Source: Gemmatimonadetes bacterium 13_1_20CM_4_69_16 | GTDB taxonomy: Bacteria > Gemmatimonadota > Gemmatimonadetes > Gemmatimonadales > GWC2-71-9 | Reading direction: 5' to 3' | Assembly (NCBI GenBank): GCA_001919865.1 | Contig: MNIR01000086.1 | Span: 17,816 to 58,102, forward strand | Length of the DNA stretch: 40,287 bases | Part shown: positions 1-9,855 of the stretch, one piece after another | Position numbering within the stretch: position 1 is the stretch's first letter | Layout of the letters: the number at the start of each line of letters is the position of its first letter | Notes under the pieces: model-generated | Seen by the model: the letters and a program-made list of their open reading frames with translations, nothing else | What the model was told of the DNA's origin: nothing | Databases searched by the model: none | Made by a program: the position numbers and the translations under genes

Positions 1-1
1 G

Positions 2-1327
<1,326 letters not shown>

Positions 1328-1330
1328 GAC

Positions 1331-1409
1331 AGCGAGGGCAAGGTGGAACGAGGGATTGATGGAACGAGGGCCTCACGTTCCGTCGTTCCGCCTTTCCATC
1401 TGTCCAACC
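1331..1409. repeat. Element A: 8-base periodic repeat with inverted arm
   Basis: Begins 3 bases after the gcvP stop. The left arm reads in 8-base steps (AGCGAGGG, CAAGGTGG, AACGAGGG, ATTGATGG, AACGAGGG, 1331-1370). The right arm also steps by 8 (TTCCGTCG, TTCCGCCT, TTCCATCT, GTCCAACC, 1378-1409) and resembles the reverse complement of the left. The outer stem 1340-1351 pairs with 1383-1394 over 12 bases with one G-U. An inner stem pairs GGAACG 1361-1366 with CGTTCC 1376-1381. It covers the likely start codon of the next gene (1359) and encodes its first residues. It has the same architecture as elements B, C and D. Confidence 0.7.
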
Positions 1410-2117
1410 GGCCTGCCGGGTGCCGAGAATATGGCGTTGGACCAGGCGCTGCTCGACGAGGCGGAGCGCACCGGTCGGGCATTCCTCAGGCTGTATCGCT
1501 TCGACCCGCCCTGTCTCTCGTTGGGGCGGAACGAGCCGGCGCGGCAGCGCTATGACGCGAGCGCGATCACCCATCTGGGCATCGACGTGGTACGCCGGCC
1601 GACCGGCGGTCGGGCAGTGTGGCACGAGCACGAGGTGACGTATGCCGTGGCCGCACCGCTGGCGGCGTTCGGTTCACTGCGGGGCGCGTACCGCGAGATT
1701 CACCGTCGGCTGGCGGCGGCGCTCAGAGTGCTGGGCGCGCCGGCCACGGTCGCCGCGGGGCGAGCCGCGTCGCTGGACGGCGGGCCCTGCTTTGCGACGA
1801 GCGTCGGTGGCGAGGTCCTGCTGAGCGGGAAGAAGGTGATCGGTTCGGCGCAGCTGCGGCTGGGGTGCGCCTTCCTGCAGCACGGCTCCATTCTCCTGGG
1901 CGGGACGCAAGAGATGGTCCGCGCCGTCAGCCGCCGGCCCTGCGCCGTCAACGCCACGACCCTCTCCGCCGCGCTGGGGCGCCCAGTCCAATTCGCCGAG
2001 GTCGTGGACGCGATCGCGGCTTCCTGGGGCGACGAGTGTACCGCGACCGCCCTCGAGCGCCCTCGGCCGCCCTCGACCTCCCGGTTTCTCGACCCCGCCT
2101 GGACCTGGCGCCGCTAG
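1359..2117 (+). CDS. Lipoate-protein ligase A / octanoyltransferase (LplA/LipM) family protein
   Basis: Member of the biotin/lipoate transferase fold family, which attaches lipoate or octanoate to a lysine of lipoyl domains such as GcvH or E2. About 252 residues from ATG 1359. This start has GAGGG at 1350-1354 and lies 31 bases after gcvP; an in-frame ATG at 1308 would overlap gcvP by 20 bases. Visible family motifs are RRPTGGRAVWHEHEVTYAV, the substrate-binding lysine region LLSGKKVIGSAQ, and FLQHGSILLGG. These fit the single-domain ligase/LipM group. Whether it uses free lipoate with ATP or transfers octanoyl from acyl carrier protein cannot be decided by eye. A true LipB is encoded at 33179, so this enzyme may serve salvage or GcvH specifically. 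Its first residues are encoded by repeat element A. Confidence 0.85.
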   Translation: MERGPHVPSFRLSICPTGLPGAENMALDQALLDEAERTGRAFLRLYRFDPPCLSLGRNEPARQRYDASAITHLGIDVVRRPTGGRAVWHEHEVTYAVAAPLAAFGSLRGAYREIHRRLAAALRVLGAPATVAAGRAASLDGGPCFATSVGGEVLLSGKKVIGSAQLRLGCAFLQHGSILLGGTQEMVRAVSRRPCAVNATTLSAALGRPVQFAEVVDAIAASWGDECTATALERPRPPSTSRFLDPAWTWRR

Positions 2118-2142
2118 CGCGACGGGTGAAAGCTTAGGCACG

Positions 2143-3813
2143 ATGCGAGCGCCCTCCTGGTCCGTCCGCCGGCTCGTCGGCGCGAGCGTGCTGCTGCTGG
2201 CGCTCGTCGGGTGCGAGCGCCGGCCCGGTTGCACGGGAGACTACTGCGGCGCGTTCCTGATCGTCGCCACCGCCCAGCCGGATGTGCTGCTGCCGCCCGT
2301 CACGGACCTCCAGTACGCGCGCGACGTGACCGACCAGATCTTCCTCAAGCTGGCCGACATCGGGCTGTCGGAGAACACGATCGGCGACGAGGACTTCCAG
2401 CCGCTGCTCGCGGAGCGGTGGGAGTGGGACGACCCGCTCACGCTGGTGTTCCACCTCGACCCGCGCGCGCACTGGCAGGACGGGCAGCCGGTGACCGCAG
2501 CCGACGTCGCGTTCACGTTCGACATCTACACCGATTCGACCGTCAACTCGCCGTTCCGCTCGAACTTGCGCACGATCAGCGCGGTCACGACGCGGGACTC
2601 GCTCACGCCGGTGTTTCGGTTCCATGCGCGGTATCCGGAGATGTTCTACGATGCCGTGTACCACATGCGCATCCTGCCGGCGCACTTGTTGCGGCCCGTG
2701 CCGCGCACCCAGTGGCGCAGCGCCGCCTTCGGGCGCGCCCCCGTGGGCGACGGCCCGTATCGGTTCGTGTCCTGGAAGGCGGGTGAGAGCCTCGAGCTCG
2801 CGGCGGATTCCGCGTTTTTCCTGGGGCGGCCGCACATCCGCCGCCTCATCTGGCGCTTCACTCCCAATCTCGATGTGGCGGTGAAGCAGGTGATCGCCGG
2901 TGACGCCGACGCCGTGGAGGTACTGGGCCAGCCGGGCAACGTGAAGCTGGCTCGTGCGGCGCCGCAGCTCACCCTGTACCCCTACCCCGGCGCGCTGTAC
3001 GGCTTCCTCGGGTTCAATCTGTCCACGGGCGGCGACACCACGAAGCCGCACCCGCTGTTCGGCGACCGGCGGCTGCGACGCGCGCTCGCGATGGCGGTGG
3101 ACCGCGAAGGGCTGCGCAAGAGCGTATGGGAAGATCTCGCGCACGTTCCGCCCGGCCCGCTGGCGCGCCTGTGGTGGATCTGGGACCCCGAGACCCGCGA
3201 ACTGCCGTACGACACCGCCCAGGCCAGGCGGATGCTCACGTGGCTTGGCTGGCGTGACTCCAACGGCGACGGCATCCGGGACAAGGACGGCCAGCCGCTC
3301 GGGTTCCGTATCCTCGTGCCGACGTCCAGCGCGTTGCGCCTCCGGTATGCCCGGCTGCTGCAGGAGCAGTTCCGCCTGGTGGGCGCCGACGTGCAGCTCG
3401 ACGAGGTCGAGTTCAGCGTCTTCAACGAGCGGGTGCAATCCGGACGATTCGACGCCGCGCTGATCAGCCGCAACCCCGACCCCACCCCGTCGTCCTCCGT
3501 CACACAGGTGTGGACCCACGCCGGGATCGGGGGCTCGAACTATGTGCGATGGGTGAACCCCGCTTTCGACCGGCTCGTGGAACAGGCCGGCGCTGCCACG
3601 AAGCGCGATGAAGCGAAGCGCCTCTGGCGGCGGGCGTTCGAGGTCATGAACGACGACGCGCCCGCGATTTTTCTGTTCTCCACCGACAACATGGCGGCGG
3701 TGCACCGCCGGGTACAGGGCGTGGTGATTCGACCCGACTCCTACTGGGCGCTGCTGCGCACCTGGCGCATCCCCGCCGACCAGCTGACCGATCGAGACCG
3801 CGCGGAGCGCTAA
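2143..3813 (+). CDS. Peptide ABC transporter substrate-binding lipoprotein (SBP_bac_5 family)
   Basis: Extracytoplasmic solute receptor of an oligopeptide/dipeptide/nickel-type ABC importer, 556 residues. The N terminus is a lipoprotein signal with lipobox LVGC (Cys about 24), so the protein should be membrane anchored. The family 5 architecture is recognisable: an N-terminal segment leading to FQPLLAERWEWDD, the conserved HWQDGQPVTAADVAFTFD segment near residues 110-127, and a C-terminal lobe with the RRALAMAVDREGLRK segment. Two further cysteines close to the lipidated Cys (in CTGDYCG) could form a disulfide. It is the first of five transporter genes and is followed immediately by the permease, whose GTG abuts its TAA. 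The ligand is unknown; peptides are the default for the family. Confidence 0.93.
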   Translation: MRAPSWSVRRLVGASVLLLALVGCERRPGCTGDYCGAFLIVATAQPDVLLPPVTDLQYARDVTDQIFLKLADIGLSENTIGDEDFQPLLAERWEWDDPLTLVFHLDPRAHWQDGQPVTAADVAFTFDIYTDSTVNSPFRSNLRTISAVTTRDSLTPVFRFHARYPEMFYDAVYHMRILPAHLLRPVPRTQWRSAAFGRAPVGDGPYRFVSWKAGESLELAADSAFFLGRPHIRRLIWRFTPNLDVAVKQVIAGDADAVEVLGQPGNVKLARAAPQLTLYPYPGALYGFLGFNLSTGGDTTKPHPLFGDRRLRRALAMAVDREGLRKSVWEDLAHVPPGPLARLWWIWDPETRELPYDTAQARRMLTWLGWRDSNGDGIRDKDGQPLGFRILVPTSSALRLRYARLLQEQFRLVGADVQLDEVEFSVFNERVQSGRFDAALISRNPDPTPSSSVTQVWTHAGIGGSNYVRWVNPAFDRLVEQAGAATKRDEAKRLWRRAFEVMNDDAPAIFLFSTDNMAAVHRRVQGVVIRPDSYWALLRTWRIPADQLTDRDRAER

Positions 3814-4791
3814 GTGACGGCGTGGCTCGTGCGGCGCCTCGCCGCGGCGATCGCCATCGTCCTCGCGGTCGTCACGATCACCTTCTTCCTTATCCACCTC
3901 GCCCCGGGCTCCCCCTGCGGGGAATCCGAACGCCAACTCTCACCCGAGGTGTGCCGGCGCCTGCGCGCCCAGTTCGGGTACGACCGGCCGCTCGCGGTGC
4001 AGTACGTGAAATACCTGTGGGCCCTGTCGCACGGCGACCTGGGCGAGTCGTTCGCCCTGCACCGCCCCGTGGCTGACGCCCTCGCTGACGCGATCCCCAA
4101 CACGTTGACGCTCGCAGGGGCCGCGCTGCTGATCGATTTCGTGCTGGGCCTAGCGCTGGGTGTGTACCAGGCCGTGCGGGCGCGCCGCTTCGGCGACGTC
4201 GTCCTCGGCAATGTCGGGTTGCTGTTCAATTCGATGCCGACGTTCTGGCTGGGTCTGATACTGTTGCTCGTCTTCTCGTACTGGCGGCGCTGGTTCCCGC
4301 TCGGCGGGATGAGCGACCCCGTGCTGTGCCCCACGCTGTCGACGCTGCGCTGCGTCGCCGATCGGGCCTGGCACCTGACGCTGCCGGCGCTCACCCTCGG
4401 TCTGGTAGGGGCCGCGGGCACCGCGCGCTACCAGCGGGCCGCCATGCTCGAGGTGATGGCCCAGGATTACGTGCGTACCGCTCGCGCCAAGGGCCTGAGG
4501 GAGCGCCGGGTCGTCCTGGTGCACGCGCTGCGCAACGCGCTGTTGCCGTTCATCACGTTGTTCGGACTGGCGTTCCCGTTCCTGCTCACCGGCGCGGTGC
4601 TGGTGGAGACGGTGTTCGCGTGGTCGGGGATGGGCCGCCTCTCGGTCACGGCGATCTTCCAGCGCGACTACCCCGTGGTCACCGCCTCCGCGCTGGTGGC
4701 GAGTGGAATGGTGGTGCTGGGGAACCTGTTGGCGGACGTGCTCTACGCCGTGGCCGATCCCCGTATTCGCGTGCGCAGCGAGGTGACATGA
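3814..4791 (+). CDS. ABC transporter permease (DppB/OppB family)
   Basis: First inner-membrane permease of the peptide importer, 325 residues. GTG start at 3814 directly follows the receptor stop. An N-terminal membrane segment (AAAIAIVLAVVTITFFLIHLAPGSP) is typical of DppB/OppB, where the LAPGSP turn opens the periplasmic loop. The BPD-type cytoplasmic coupling loop is present near residues 220-240 (YVRTARAKGLRERRVVLVHALRN), the EAA-like segment that contacts the ATPases. The usual late signature (VLVETVFAWSGMGRL) precedes the last membrane segment. The gene overlaps the next permease by ATGA at 4788-4791, so the two are probably translationally coupled. Confidence 0.95.
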   Translation: MTAWLVRRLAAAIAIVLAVVTITFFLIHLAPGSPCGESERQLSPEVCRRLRAQFGYDRPLAVQYVKYLWALSHGDLGESFALHRPVADALADAIPNTLTLAGAALLIDFVLGLALGVYQAVRARRFGDVVLGNVGLLFNSMPTFWLGLILLLVFSYWRRWFPLGGMSDPVLCPTLSTLRCVADRAWHLTLPALTLGLVGAAGTARYQRAAMLEVMAQDYVRTARAKGLRERRVVLVHALRNALLPFITLFGLAFPFLLTGAVLVETVFAWSGMGRLSVTAIFQRDYPVVTASALVASGMVVLGNLLADVLYAVADPRIRVRSEVT

Positions 4792-5714
4792 GCGCGTTGA
4801 CGTGGCTGGCGCTGGCCGGTGCCGTCGCCGTGGCCTTGCTCGTGGCGGAAGAGGCGCATCGGCGCGCGGCAGCGAGCGCCGCGGGACGGCGCTTTCTGCG
4901 CCACCCGACGGCGACGCCGGGGGTGTTCATTCTCGCCTTCTTCGTGACGCTCGCGACCGCCGCGCCCTTGCTCGCGCCGTATGACCCCGCTTTCCAAATC
5001 GACATCGTCCACCTGCAGAACCACGCTCCCTCCGCGCAGAATATCCTCGGCACCGACGTCTACAGCCGAGACGTGTGGAGTCGCCTCGTGTACGGCGCGC
5101 GCATCTCACTCGGCATCGGTACGATCGCGATGCTGGTGGCCGTCACGGCGGGCGCCGGGGTGGGAGCGGTCGCGGGGTACGTGCGGCGCTGGGTCGGCGC
5201 GGTGCTGATGCGGGGCGTGGACGTCGGGCTCGCGATGCCGCGTATGTTCGTGCTCCTCATGGCGGTGGCGCTATGGGAGCACCTGCCGCTCGCGGTGCTG
5301 GTGCTGCTGATCGGCCTCACCGGATGGTTCGCCACGAGCCGGCTGGTGCGCGCCGAAGTGCTCAGCCTGCGCGAGCGGGAATTCGTGGCGGCGGCGCGGG
5401 CCGCGGGCGCCGGACCGACTCGCGTGATCTTTCGCCATGTCCTCCCTAACGCCGCCGCGCCGATCATCGTCTCGGCGGCGCTCGGCATCGGCAACGTCAT
5501 GCTGCTCGAGGCCGGGCTCTCGTACCTCGGGTTGGGGGTCCCCTCGCCCTTGCCCAGCTGGGGCAGCATGATCTACGACGGCGAGCCGTTCATGGCCGGC
5601 GCGCCGTGGACGTCCCTGTTTCCCGGCTGCGCCATCGCGCTCGTCGTCATGGCGCTCAACGCGGTGGGGGACGGGCTGCGTGACGCGCTCGATCCCCGCA
5701 AGGAGACTGCGTGA
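4788..5714 (+). CDS. ABC transporter permease (DppC/OppC family)
   Basis: Second permease of the peptide importer, 308 residues. The ATG at 4788 sits in an ATGA overlap with the first permease. Evidence for the DppC/OppC type: an N-terminal membrane helix, a long stretch ending in LLAPYDP, the [20 protein letters not shown] signature (around residues 84-104), five or so further membrane segments, the coupling loop [23 protein letters not shown], and the C-terminal [17 protein letters not shown] and [10 protein letters not shown] motifs. It overlaps the next gene by GTGA. Two extra N-terminal hydrophobic stretches separated by a charged segment ([15 protein letters not shown]) make the N terminus slightly longer than is common. 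Confidence 0.95.
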   Translation: MSALTWLALAGAVAVALLVAEEAHRRAAASAAGRRFLRHPTATPGVFILAFFVTLATAAPLLAPYDPAFQIDIVHLQNHAPSAQNILGTDVYSRDVWSRLVYGARISLGIGTIAMLVAVTAGAGVGAVAGYVRRWVGAVLMRGVDVGLAMPRMFVLLMAVALWEHLPLAVLVLLIGLTGWFATSRLVRAEVLSLREREFVAAARAAGAGPTRVIFRHVLPNAAAPIIVSAALGIGNVMLLEAGLSYLGLGVPSPLPSWGSMIYDGEPFMAGAPWTSLFPGCAIALVVMALNAVGDGLRDALDPRKETA

Positions 5715-6739
5715 CGGAGCCCTTGCTCCGCGTGCGCGACCTGAAGACGTACTTCGTCACCGAGCAGGGGTCGGGCACCGCCCGCGCCGTGGACGGCGTC
5801 TCGCTCGACCTGTTCCCCGGCGAGACGCTCGGGTTGGTGGGCGAGTCGGGCTGCGGCAAGACCGTGACGTCGCTCTCCATCCTCCGCCTCATCCCCGAGC
5901 CCCCCGGCCACATCCGCCCCGGCAGCTTCATCGAGTTCGAAGGGCGCAACCTCCTGACGCTGGCCCCGAAAGAGCTGCGCGCGATCCGCGGCAACCGGAT
6001 CGCCATGGTTTTTCAGGAACCGATGACGTCGCTCAATCCGGTGTTCACCGTGGGGGACCAGATCGCGGAGGCGGCCATCGTGCATCAGGGGCTGTCGCGC
6101 AACGCGGCACGGGCGCGCGCCGTCGAGATGCTGACGCTGGTCGGTATTCCCGACCCCCAGGAGCGCGTGGATCACTACCCGCACCAGATGAGCGGGGGCA
6201 TGCGCCAACGCGTGATGATCGCGATGGCGTTGGTGTGCCATCCGAAGCTCCTCATCGCCGACGAGCCGACGACCGCGCTCGACGTCACGATCCAGGCGCA
6301 GATCCTCGAGCTGCTCGACCGGCTGCAACGGGAGCTCGGCATGGCGGTCATGCTGATCACGCACGATCTGGGCGTCGTTGCCGGCACCGCCGATCGCGTC
6401 GTCGTCATGTACGCCGGCCAGGTCGTCGAGCAGGCGCCGACCACGACGCTGTTCGCCCGCCCGCTGCACCCCTACACCGAGGGGCTCCTGGCCTCGGTGC
6501 CACGCCTCGACACCCGTGTGAGCCAGGTCCGTGGACGCCTGCACAGCATCCCGGGTCAGGTGCCGGCCGCGACGGCGTGGCCTACGGGCTGCCGCTTCCA
6601 TCCCCGCTGCCCCTACGCGTGGGACCGCTGTGCGAGCGAGGAGCCGCCGCTGCTCGACGCGCCCGGCGGCGAAGCGGGCGCCCACACCGTCCGCTGCTGG
6701 CTTCTCACCGAGCCCCAGCGGCGGGAGCGGCGGGCGTGA
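5711..6739 (+). CDS. ABC transporter ATP-binding protein (DppD/OppD family)
   Basis: First cytoplasmic ATPase of the peptide importer, 342 residues, GTG start in a GTGA overlap with the permease. Walker A GESGCGKT is at about 44-51, the ABC signature SGGMRQRV follows, Walker B is [12 protein letters not shown] and the switch histidine is in LITHDLGVV. The C-terminal oligopeptide/dipeptide extension ends with the cysteine-rich pattern [22 protein letters not shown]. In homologues of this importer class that pattern carries an Fe-S cluster or a structural element; here only the cysteines are seen. Together with the partner ATPase downstream it would power the two permeases. Confidence 0.95.
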   Translation: MTEPLLRVRDLKTYFVTEQGSGTARAVDGVSLDLFPGETLGLVGESGCGKTVTSLSILRLIPEPPGHIRPGSFIEFEGRNLLTLAPKELRAIRGNRIAMVFQEPMTSLNPVFTVGDQIAEAAIVHQGLSRNAARARAVEMLTLVGIPDPQERVDHYPHQMSGGMRQRVMIAMALVCHPKLLIADEPTTALDVTIQAQILELLDRLQRELGMAVMLITHDLGVVAGTADRVVVMYAGQVVEQAPTTTLFARPLHPYTEGLLASVPRLDTRVSQVRGRLHSIPGQVPAATAWPTGCRFHPRCPYAWDRCASEEPPLLDAPGGEAGAHTVRCWLLTEPQRRERRA

Positions 6740-7731
6740 CACCGGGCGCACGGCTCGTCCAGGTCGACGGTCTCGTGAAGCACTTCCCCGGAGCCCGGGC
6801 GCTGCTCGGGCTGGGCCGCGCGCGTCGCCCGGTGCGCGCCGTGGACGGGGTGTCGTTCGCGATCGAGTCTGGCCAGACGCTCGGCCTGGTGGGCGAGTCG
6901 GGATGCGGCAAGTCGACGGTGGGGCGTTCCATCCTCCGGCTCATCGAGCCGGACGCGGGCCGCGTGACGCTCGACGGGGTGGAGGTGCTGGCGCTCGGCC
7001 CGCGCGAGCTGCGGGCGTTGCGGCGCCGCATGCAGATCGTGTTCCAGGACCCCTACGGCTCGCTCAACCCGCGGATGACCGTGTACCAGACGCTCGCCGA
7101 ACCGCTCGCCATCCACCGGCTCGCGGCCGGGCCGGAAGTCGAACGGCGGGTCAGGTCGCTGCTGGAGGAGGTGGGGCTCGACCCCGCGTTCGCCCGGGCC
7201 TACCCCCACGAGCTGTCCGGCGGCCAGCGGCAGCGAGTCGGGATCGCGCGGGCGCTCTCGGTCGAGCCGCAGTTCCTGGTGCTCGACGAACCGGTGAGCG
7301 CGCTGGACGTATCGGTTCAGGCCCAGGTGCTGAACCTGCTCGCCGAGCTGCAGCGCAAGCGACGGCTCACCTACCTGTTCATCGCACACGACCTCGCGGT
7401 GGTGAAGCACATCGCGGACCATGTCGCCGTGATGTACCTGGGCAAGATCGTCGAGCGAGCATCCGCCGCCGCGCTGTACGGGGCGCCGCGGCATCCTTAC
7501 ACCACGTCGCTCCTGTCGGCAGTCCCGGTGCCAGACCCAACCGCGCAACGACAACGGATCGTGTTGCAGGGGGACGTGCCGTCGCCGGCGGCCCCGCCCC
7601 CCGGTTGCCCGTTCCACCCGCGCTGCCCCCATCCCAAGAAGAACGACCGCTGCCGCACCGAACCGCCAGCCCTGCGCGAGGTCGCGCCTGGCCAACTCGC
7701 CGCGTGCCACTTCGCCGAGGAGCCGATGTGA
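6736..7731 (+). CDS. ABC transporter ATP-binding protein (DppF/OppF family)
   Basis: Second ATPase of the importer, 331 residues. The start is GTG 6736, giving the GTGA overlap seen throughout this operon; longer in-frame extensions upstream read through the previous gene and are rejected. Walker [10 protein letters not shown] is at about 53-61, Q-loop [17 protein letters not shown], signature [15 protein letters not shown], Walker [15 protein letters not shown], and H-loop FIAHDLAVV. The C terminus repeats the [16 protein letters not shown] cysteine pattern of its partner. It completes a receptor, two permeases and two ATPases in one coupled transcription unit. Confidence 0.95.
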   Translation: MTPGARLVQVDGLVKHFPGARALLGLGRARRPVRAVDGVSFAIESGQTLGLVGESGCGKSTVGRSILRLIEPDAGRVTLDGVEVLALGPRELRALRRRMQIVFQDPYGSLNPRMTVYQTLAEPLAIHRLAAGPEVERRVRSLLEEVGLDPAFARAYPHELSGGQRQRVGIARALSVEPQFLVLDEPVSALDVSVQAQVLNLLAELQRKRRLTYLFIAHDLAVVKHIADHVAVMYLGKIVERASAAALYGAPRHPYTTSLLSAVPVPDPTAQRQRIVLQGDVPSPAAPPPGCPFHPRCPHPKKNDRCRTEPPALREVAPGQLAACHFAEEPM

Positions 7732-8336
7732 CGGCCGTCTGCCTGTGCGCGCTCCAGGCGCTGACCAATCTGAGCCTGGCCTCGGCTGGCCCAGGCCTGC
7801 CACCCGGCTGGGCGCTGCAGCGCACCAAGGGCGTCCAGCCCCCGAGCTTCGAAGTGACGCGGGCGCGCACCCTCCGCATCGACGTGCTCGCCGGTGCTGG
7901 ATTCGCGCGGTATCGGCTGCGCGCGCCCCTCTTGCCACGGGCCGGGGCGCTCACCTGGCGCTGGCGCACCGGCACGCCGCTGCGCGACGCGGCCCTGCGC
8001 CAGCGCACCCGGGACGACGCGCCGGTGCGCGTCTACGTCGTGTTCGACGACGGACGGATGCTGCTCTACACCTGGGGAAATAAGGAAGGCCGGGGCGAGC
8101 GCTTCTTGAGCGGCACCGGCCCGAGCCGGGCCGTGATCGTGCTCGAGCGCGCCGAGGACGCGGACGGGTCGTGGCACATGGAGCGCCGCGACCCGTTCGC
8201 CGATTACCGCGTCGCCTTCAACCGCGCGTCCCGAGCCCTCGTGGCGGTGGGCGCCGGCGCCGATACCCACCGGCTCAAGGGCCGGGCCGTGGCCGAGGTG
8301 AGCGAGCTGACGTGGGAGCTGGGCGCCCGACCCTGA
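7728..8336 (+). CDS. DUF3047 family protein, probably exported
   Basis: 202 residues from GTG 7728, which overlaps the stop of the upstream ATPase. The short N terminus ([17 protein letters not shown]) looks like a weak signal sequence. The body matches what I know of DUF3047 proteins: [20 protein letters not shown], a beta-rich core with [24 protein letters not shown], and a late [14 protein letters not shown] segment. The family has no assigned biochemical role; its members are usually small secreted or periplasmic beta-sandwich proteins. Its place at the end of the importer operon may be incidental. Its stop is one base from the stop of the convergent gene at 8338. Confidence 0.75.
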   Translation: MTAVCLCALQALTNLSLASAGPGLPPGWALQRTKGVQPPSFEVTRARTLRIDVLAGAGFARYRLRAPLLPRAGALTWRWRTGTPLRDAALRQRTRDDAPVRVYVVFDDGRMLLYTWGNKEGRGERFLSGTGPSRAVIVLERAEDADGSWHMERRDPFADYRVAFNRASRALVAVGAGADTHRLKGRAVAEVSELTWELGARP

Positions 8337-8337
8337 C

Positions 8338-8883
8338 TCAGCCGCCGTGCGCGATCTTGGGCGCCGCGCGCAGCCCTTGCACCTCGCCCACCACCGCCAA
8401 GACGTACCCTGCGGTGAATACCCAGCCGCCGTACGCCAGCGCGCCGGCACGCAGCGTCTCAATGAAGTAGGCGATCACCGGTACTCCCCCGGCGATCAGC
8501 AGCAGCAGCGGCAAGCGCTCTGCCTTGGTCCCCCGCCCCTGTCCCCAGTAAAGCAGCCCGCCGGTGATGACGAGCGCTGCGAGCACCGGCCCCAGCGCGG
8601 GCCAGTCGGCGCGCCCGGCCGTGGCGGTCGCGAGATAGGCCCCGACGAGCACGAAATACACCATCCGCAACGAGCCGTGCAGGGCTTGTCCGTGTCGCTG
8701 ATGGAACCGGGCCAGCGGCGGGACGAAGCTGTGCAACGCATAGACGAAGGCGAGCAGCACCGGGAAGCCCTGGAACAGCACCTCGGCCAGGTTGTGCCAC
8801 ACGCTCGTGATGACCGCCACGCCCGGACTGTAGGGGAGGAACAGCCCGACCGCGAGCAGCACGGCGCCGGTTTTCCTGAGCAT
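8338..8883 (-). CDS. Small multi-pass membrane protein, function unknown
   Basis: 181 residues. The ATG at 8883 is supported by a strong Shine-Dalgarno GGAGG (complement of 8890-8894, 6 bases away), which overrides a longer frame reaching 9111. About five hydrophobic segments are visible: residues about 5-25, 32-52, 70-90, 96-115 and 120-165. Sequence between them is short and basic (RFHQRHGQ). The protein resembles a generic inner-membrane protein of unknown family and I do not recognise it. The neighbours (MBL-fold protein upstream on the same strand, DUF3047 convergent) give no clear functional lead. Confidence 0.7.
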   Translation of the reverse strand: MLRKTGAVLLAVGLFLPYSPGVAVITSVWHNLAEVLFQGFPVLLAFVYALHSFVPPLARFHQRHGQALHGSLRMVYFVLVGAYLATATAGRADWPALGPVLAALVITGGLLYWGQGRGTKAERLPLLLLIAGGVPVIAYFIETLRAGALAYGGWVFTAGYVLAVVGEVQGLRAAPKIAHGG

Positions 8884-8918
8884 GGTCCACCTCCGCCCTC
8901 GAGTGCTATGGACGGCCG

Positions 8919-9830
8919 CTAGTACCGATCCAGATCGTGTCCTACCACGGCGCGCCCGCTGAACGATTTTCGCACGTTGGCGAGCAGCTCCTCGTCCGTC
9001 GCCCCGCGCCGGATGATGTGGCTGAGAATCAACAGCCTCGGCCGGATGCGCGCCGCGAGCTGGCCCAGCTCGACGTCCGACGTGTGGAAGTCCCGCATGT
9101 ACGTCGGCCACGTCGCGCTTTCGGTGGGGTTGGGCGCCGCGCGCGGCTCGGGGTACACCTCGTGCACCAGCACGTCGGCGCCCGCAGCCGCCCGTACCAG
9201 GTTCTCGCTGGGCTTGGTGTCACCCGAGATCACCACACTGCGACCCGGCGCATCGATGCGGTACCCATACGCCTCGCGCCAGGTGCCGTGCTCGACCAGG
9301 AACGCCGTGACGCGCACGCCTGCCGAGTCGTAAACCACGCCTGGCCGGATCTCGTGCACGTCCACGCGATAACCACCGGGCGTCCGCTTTTCCAAACCGT
9401 TGGTTCGCACCTCGATGTCCTCCGCCCATGCGGCCACGAGGTGATCGGTCATCTTCTGCAAGCCGTGCGGGCCGTAGGCGGCGAGCGGTTGTTTTCGCCC
9501 CATCACCCAGGACGTGAAGATCAGATCCGGGTACCCCAGCGTATGGTCCGAGTGGAGGTGGGTGATGAACAGCGCCGTGACGCCGTCGATCGGCAGATGC
9601 GCTGCGGCGAGGCGGCGCTCGATCCCGGGGCCGGCATCCACCAGGAATACGCGTCTCCCCACGACGACCGCCGTCGCGGGGCCCGAGGCGTCGGGGTCGG
9701 GCCGGGGCATCCCGGTGCCGAGCAACACGACCACGACGCTGTCGCGCCCGGCCGGAGAGGGCTGTTGCCCCGGCAGCGGCGTCGGTGCGGCGATGCAGGC
9801 GCTCAGCAGCAGGAGGACACGGCGGCTCAC
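8919..9830 (-). CDS. Exported metallo-beta-lactamase-fold hydrolase (RNase Z/arylsulfatase-like group)
   Basis: 303 residues, GTG start at 9830 with GAGGAG about 9 bases upstream on the coding strand. The N terminus is a signal sequence with a possible lipobox (LLSAC, Cys 12), so the protein probably works in the periplasm or on a membrane. The metal-binding motif THLHSDH (H91, H93, D95, H96) is intact. Later ligands are likely in SGDTKPS (the bridging Asp) and LILSHIIRR (a late His). The arrangement GTGMPRPDPDASGPA near the start is typical of the RNase Z / AtsA-like subgroup with an exported mature domain; the substrate is not predictable. It lies between the POT transporter and a small membrane protein in a minus-strand run. 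Confidence 0.85.
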   Translation of the reverse strand: MSRRVLLLLSACIAAPTPLPGQQPSPAGRDSVVVVLLGTGMPRPDPDASGPATAVVVGRRVFLVDAGPGIERRLAAAHLPIDGVTALFITHLHSDHTLGYPDLIFTSWVMGRKQPLAAYGPHGLQKMTDHLVAAWAEDIEVRTNGLEKRTPGGYRVDVHEIRPGVVYDSAGVRVTAFLVEHGTWREAYGYRIDAPGRSVVISGDTKPSENLVRAAAGADVLVHEVYPEPRAAPNPTESATWPTYMRDFHTSDVELGQLAARIRPRLLILSHIIRRGATDEELLANVRKSFSGRAVVGHDLDRY

Positions 9831-9855
9831 GTTTCCGTTCTCCTCGCTTCTGTCG

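Noticed and set aside
2134-3936. 600-residue open frame on the minus strand opposite the peptide-binding protein gene
   Set aside because: The plus strand encodes a full SBP_bac_5 protein with a lipobox. The minus translation is rich in Arg/His/Pro repeats with no family motif.
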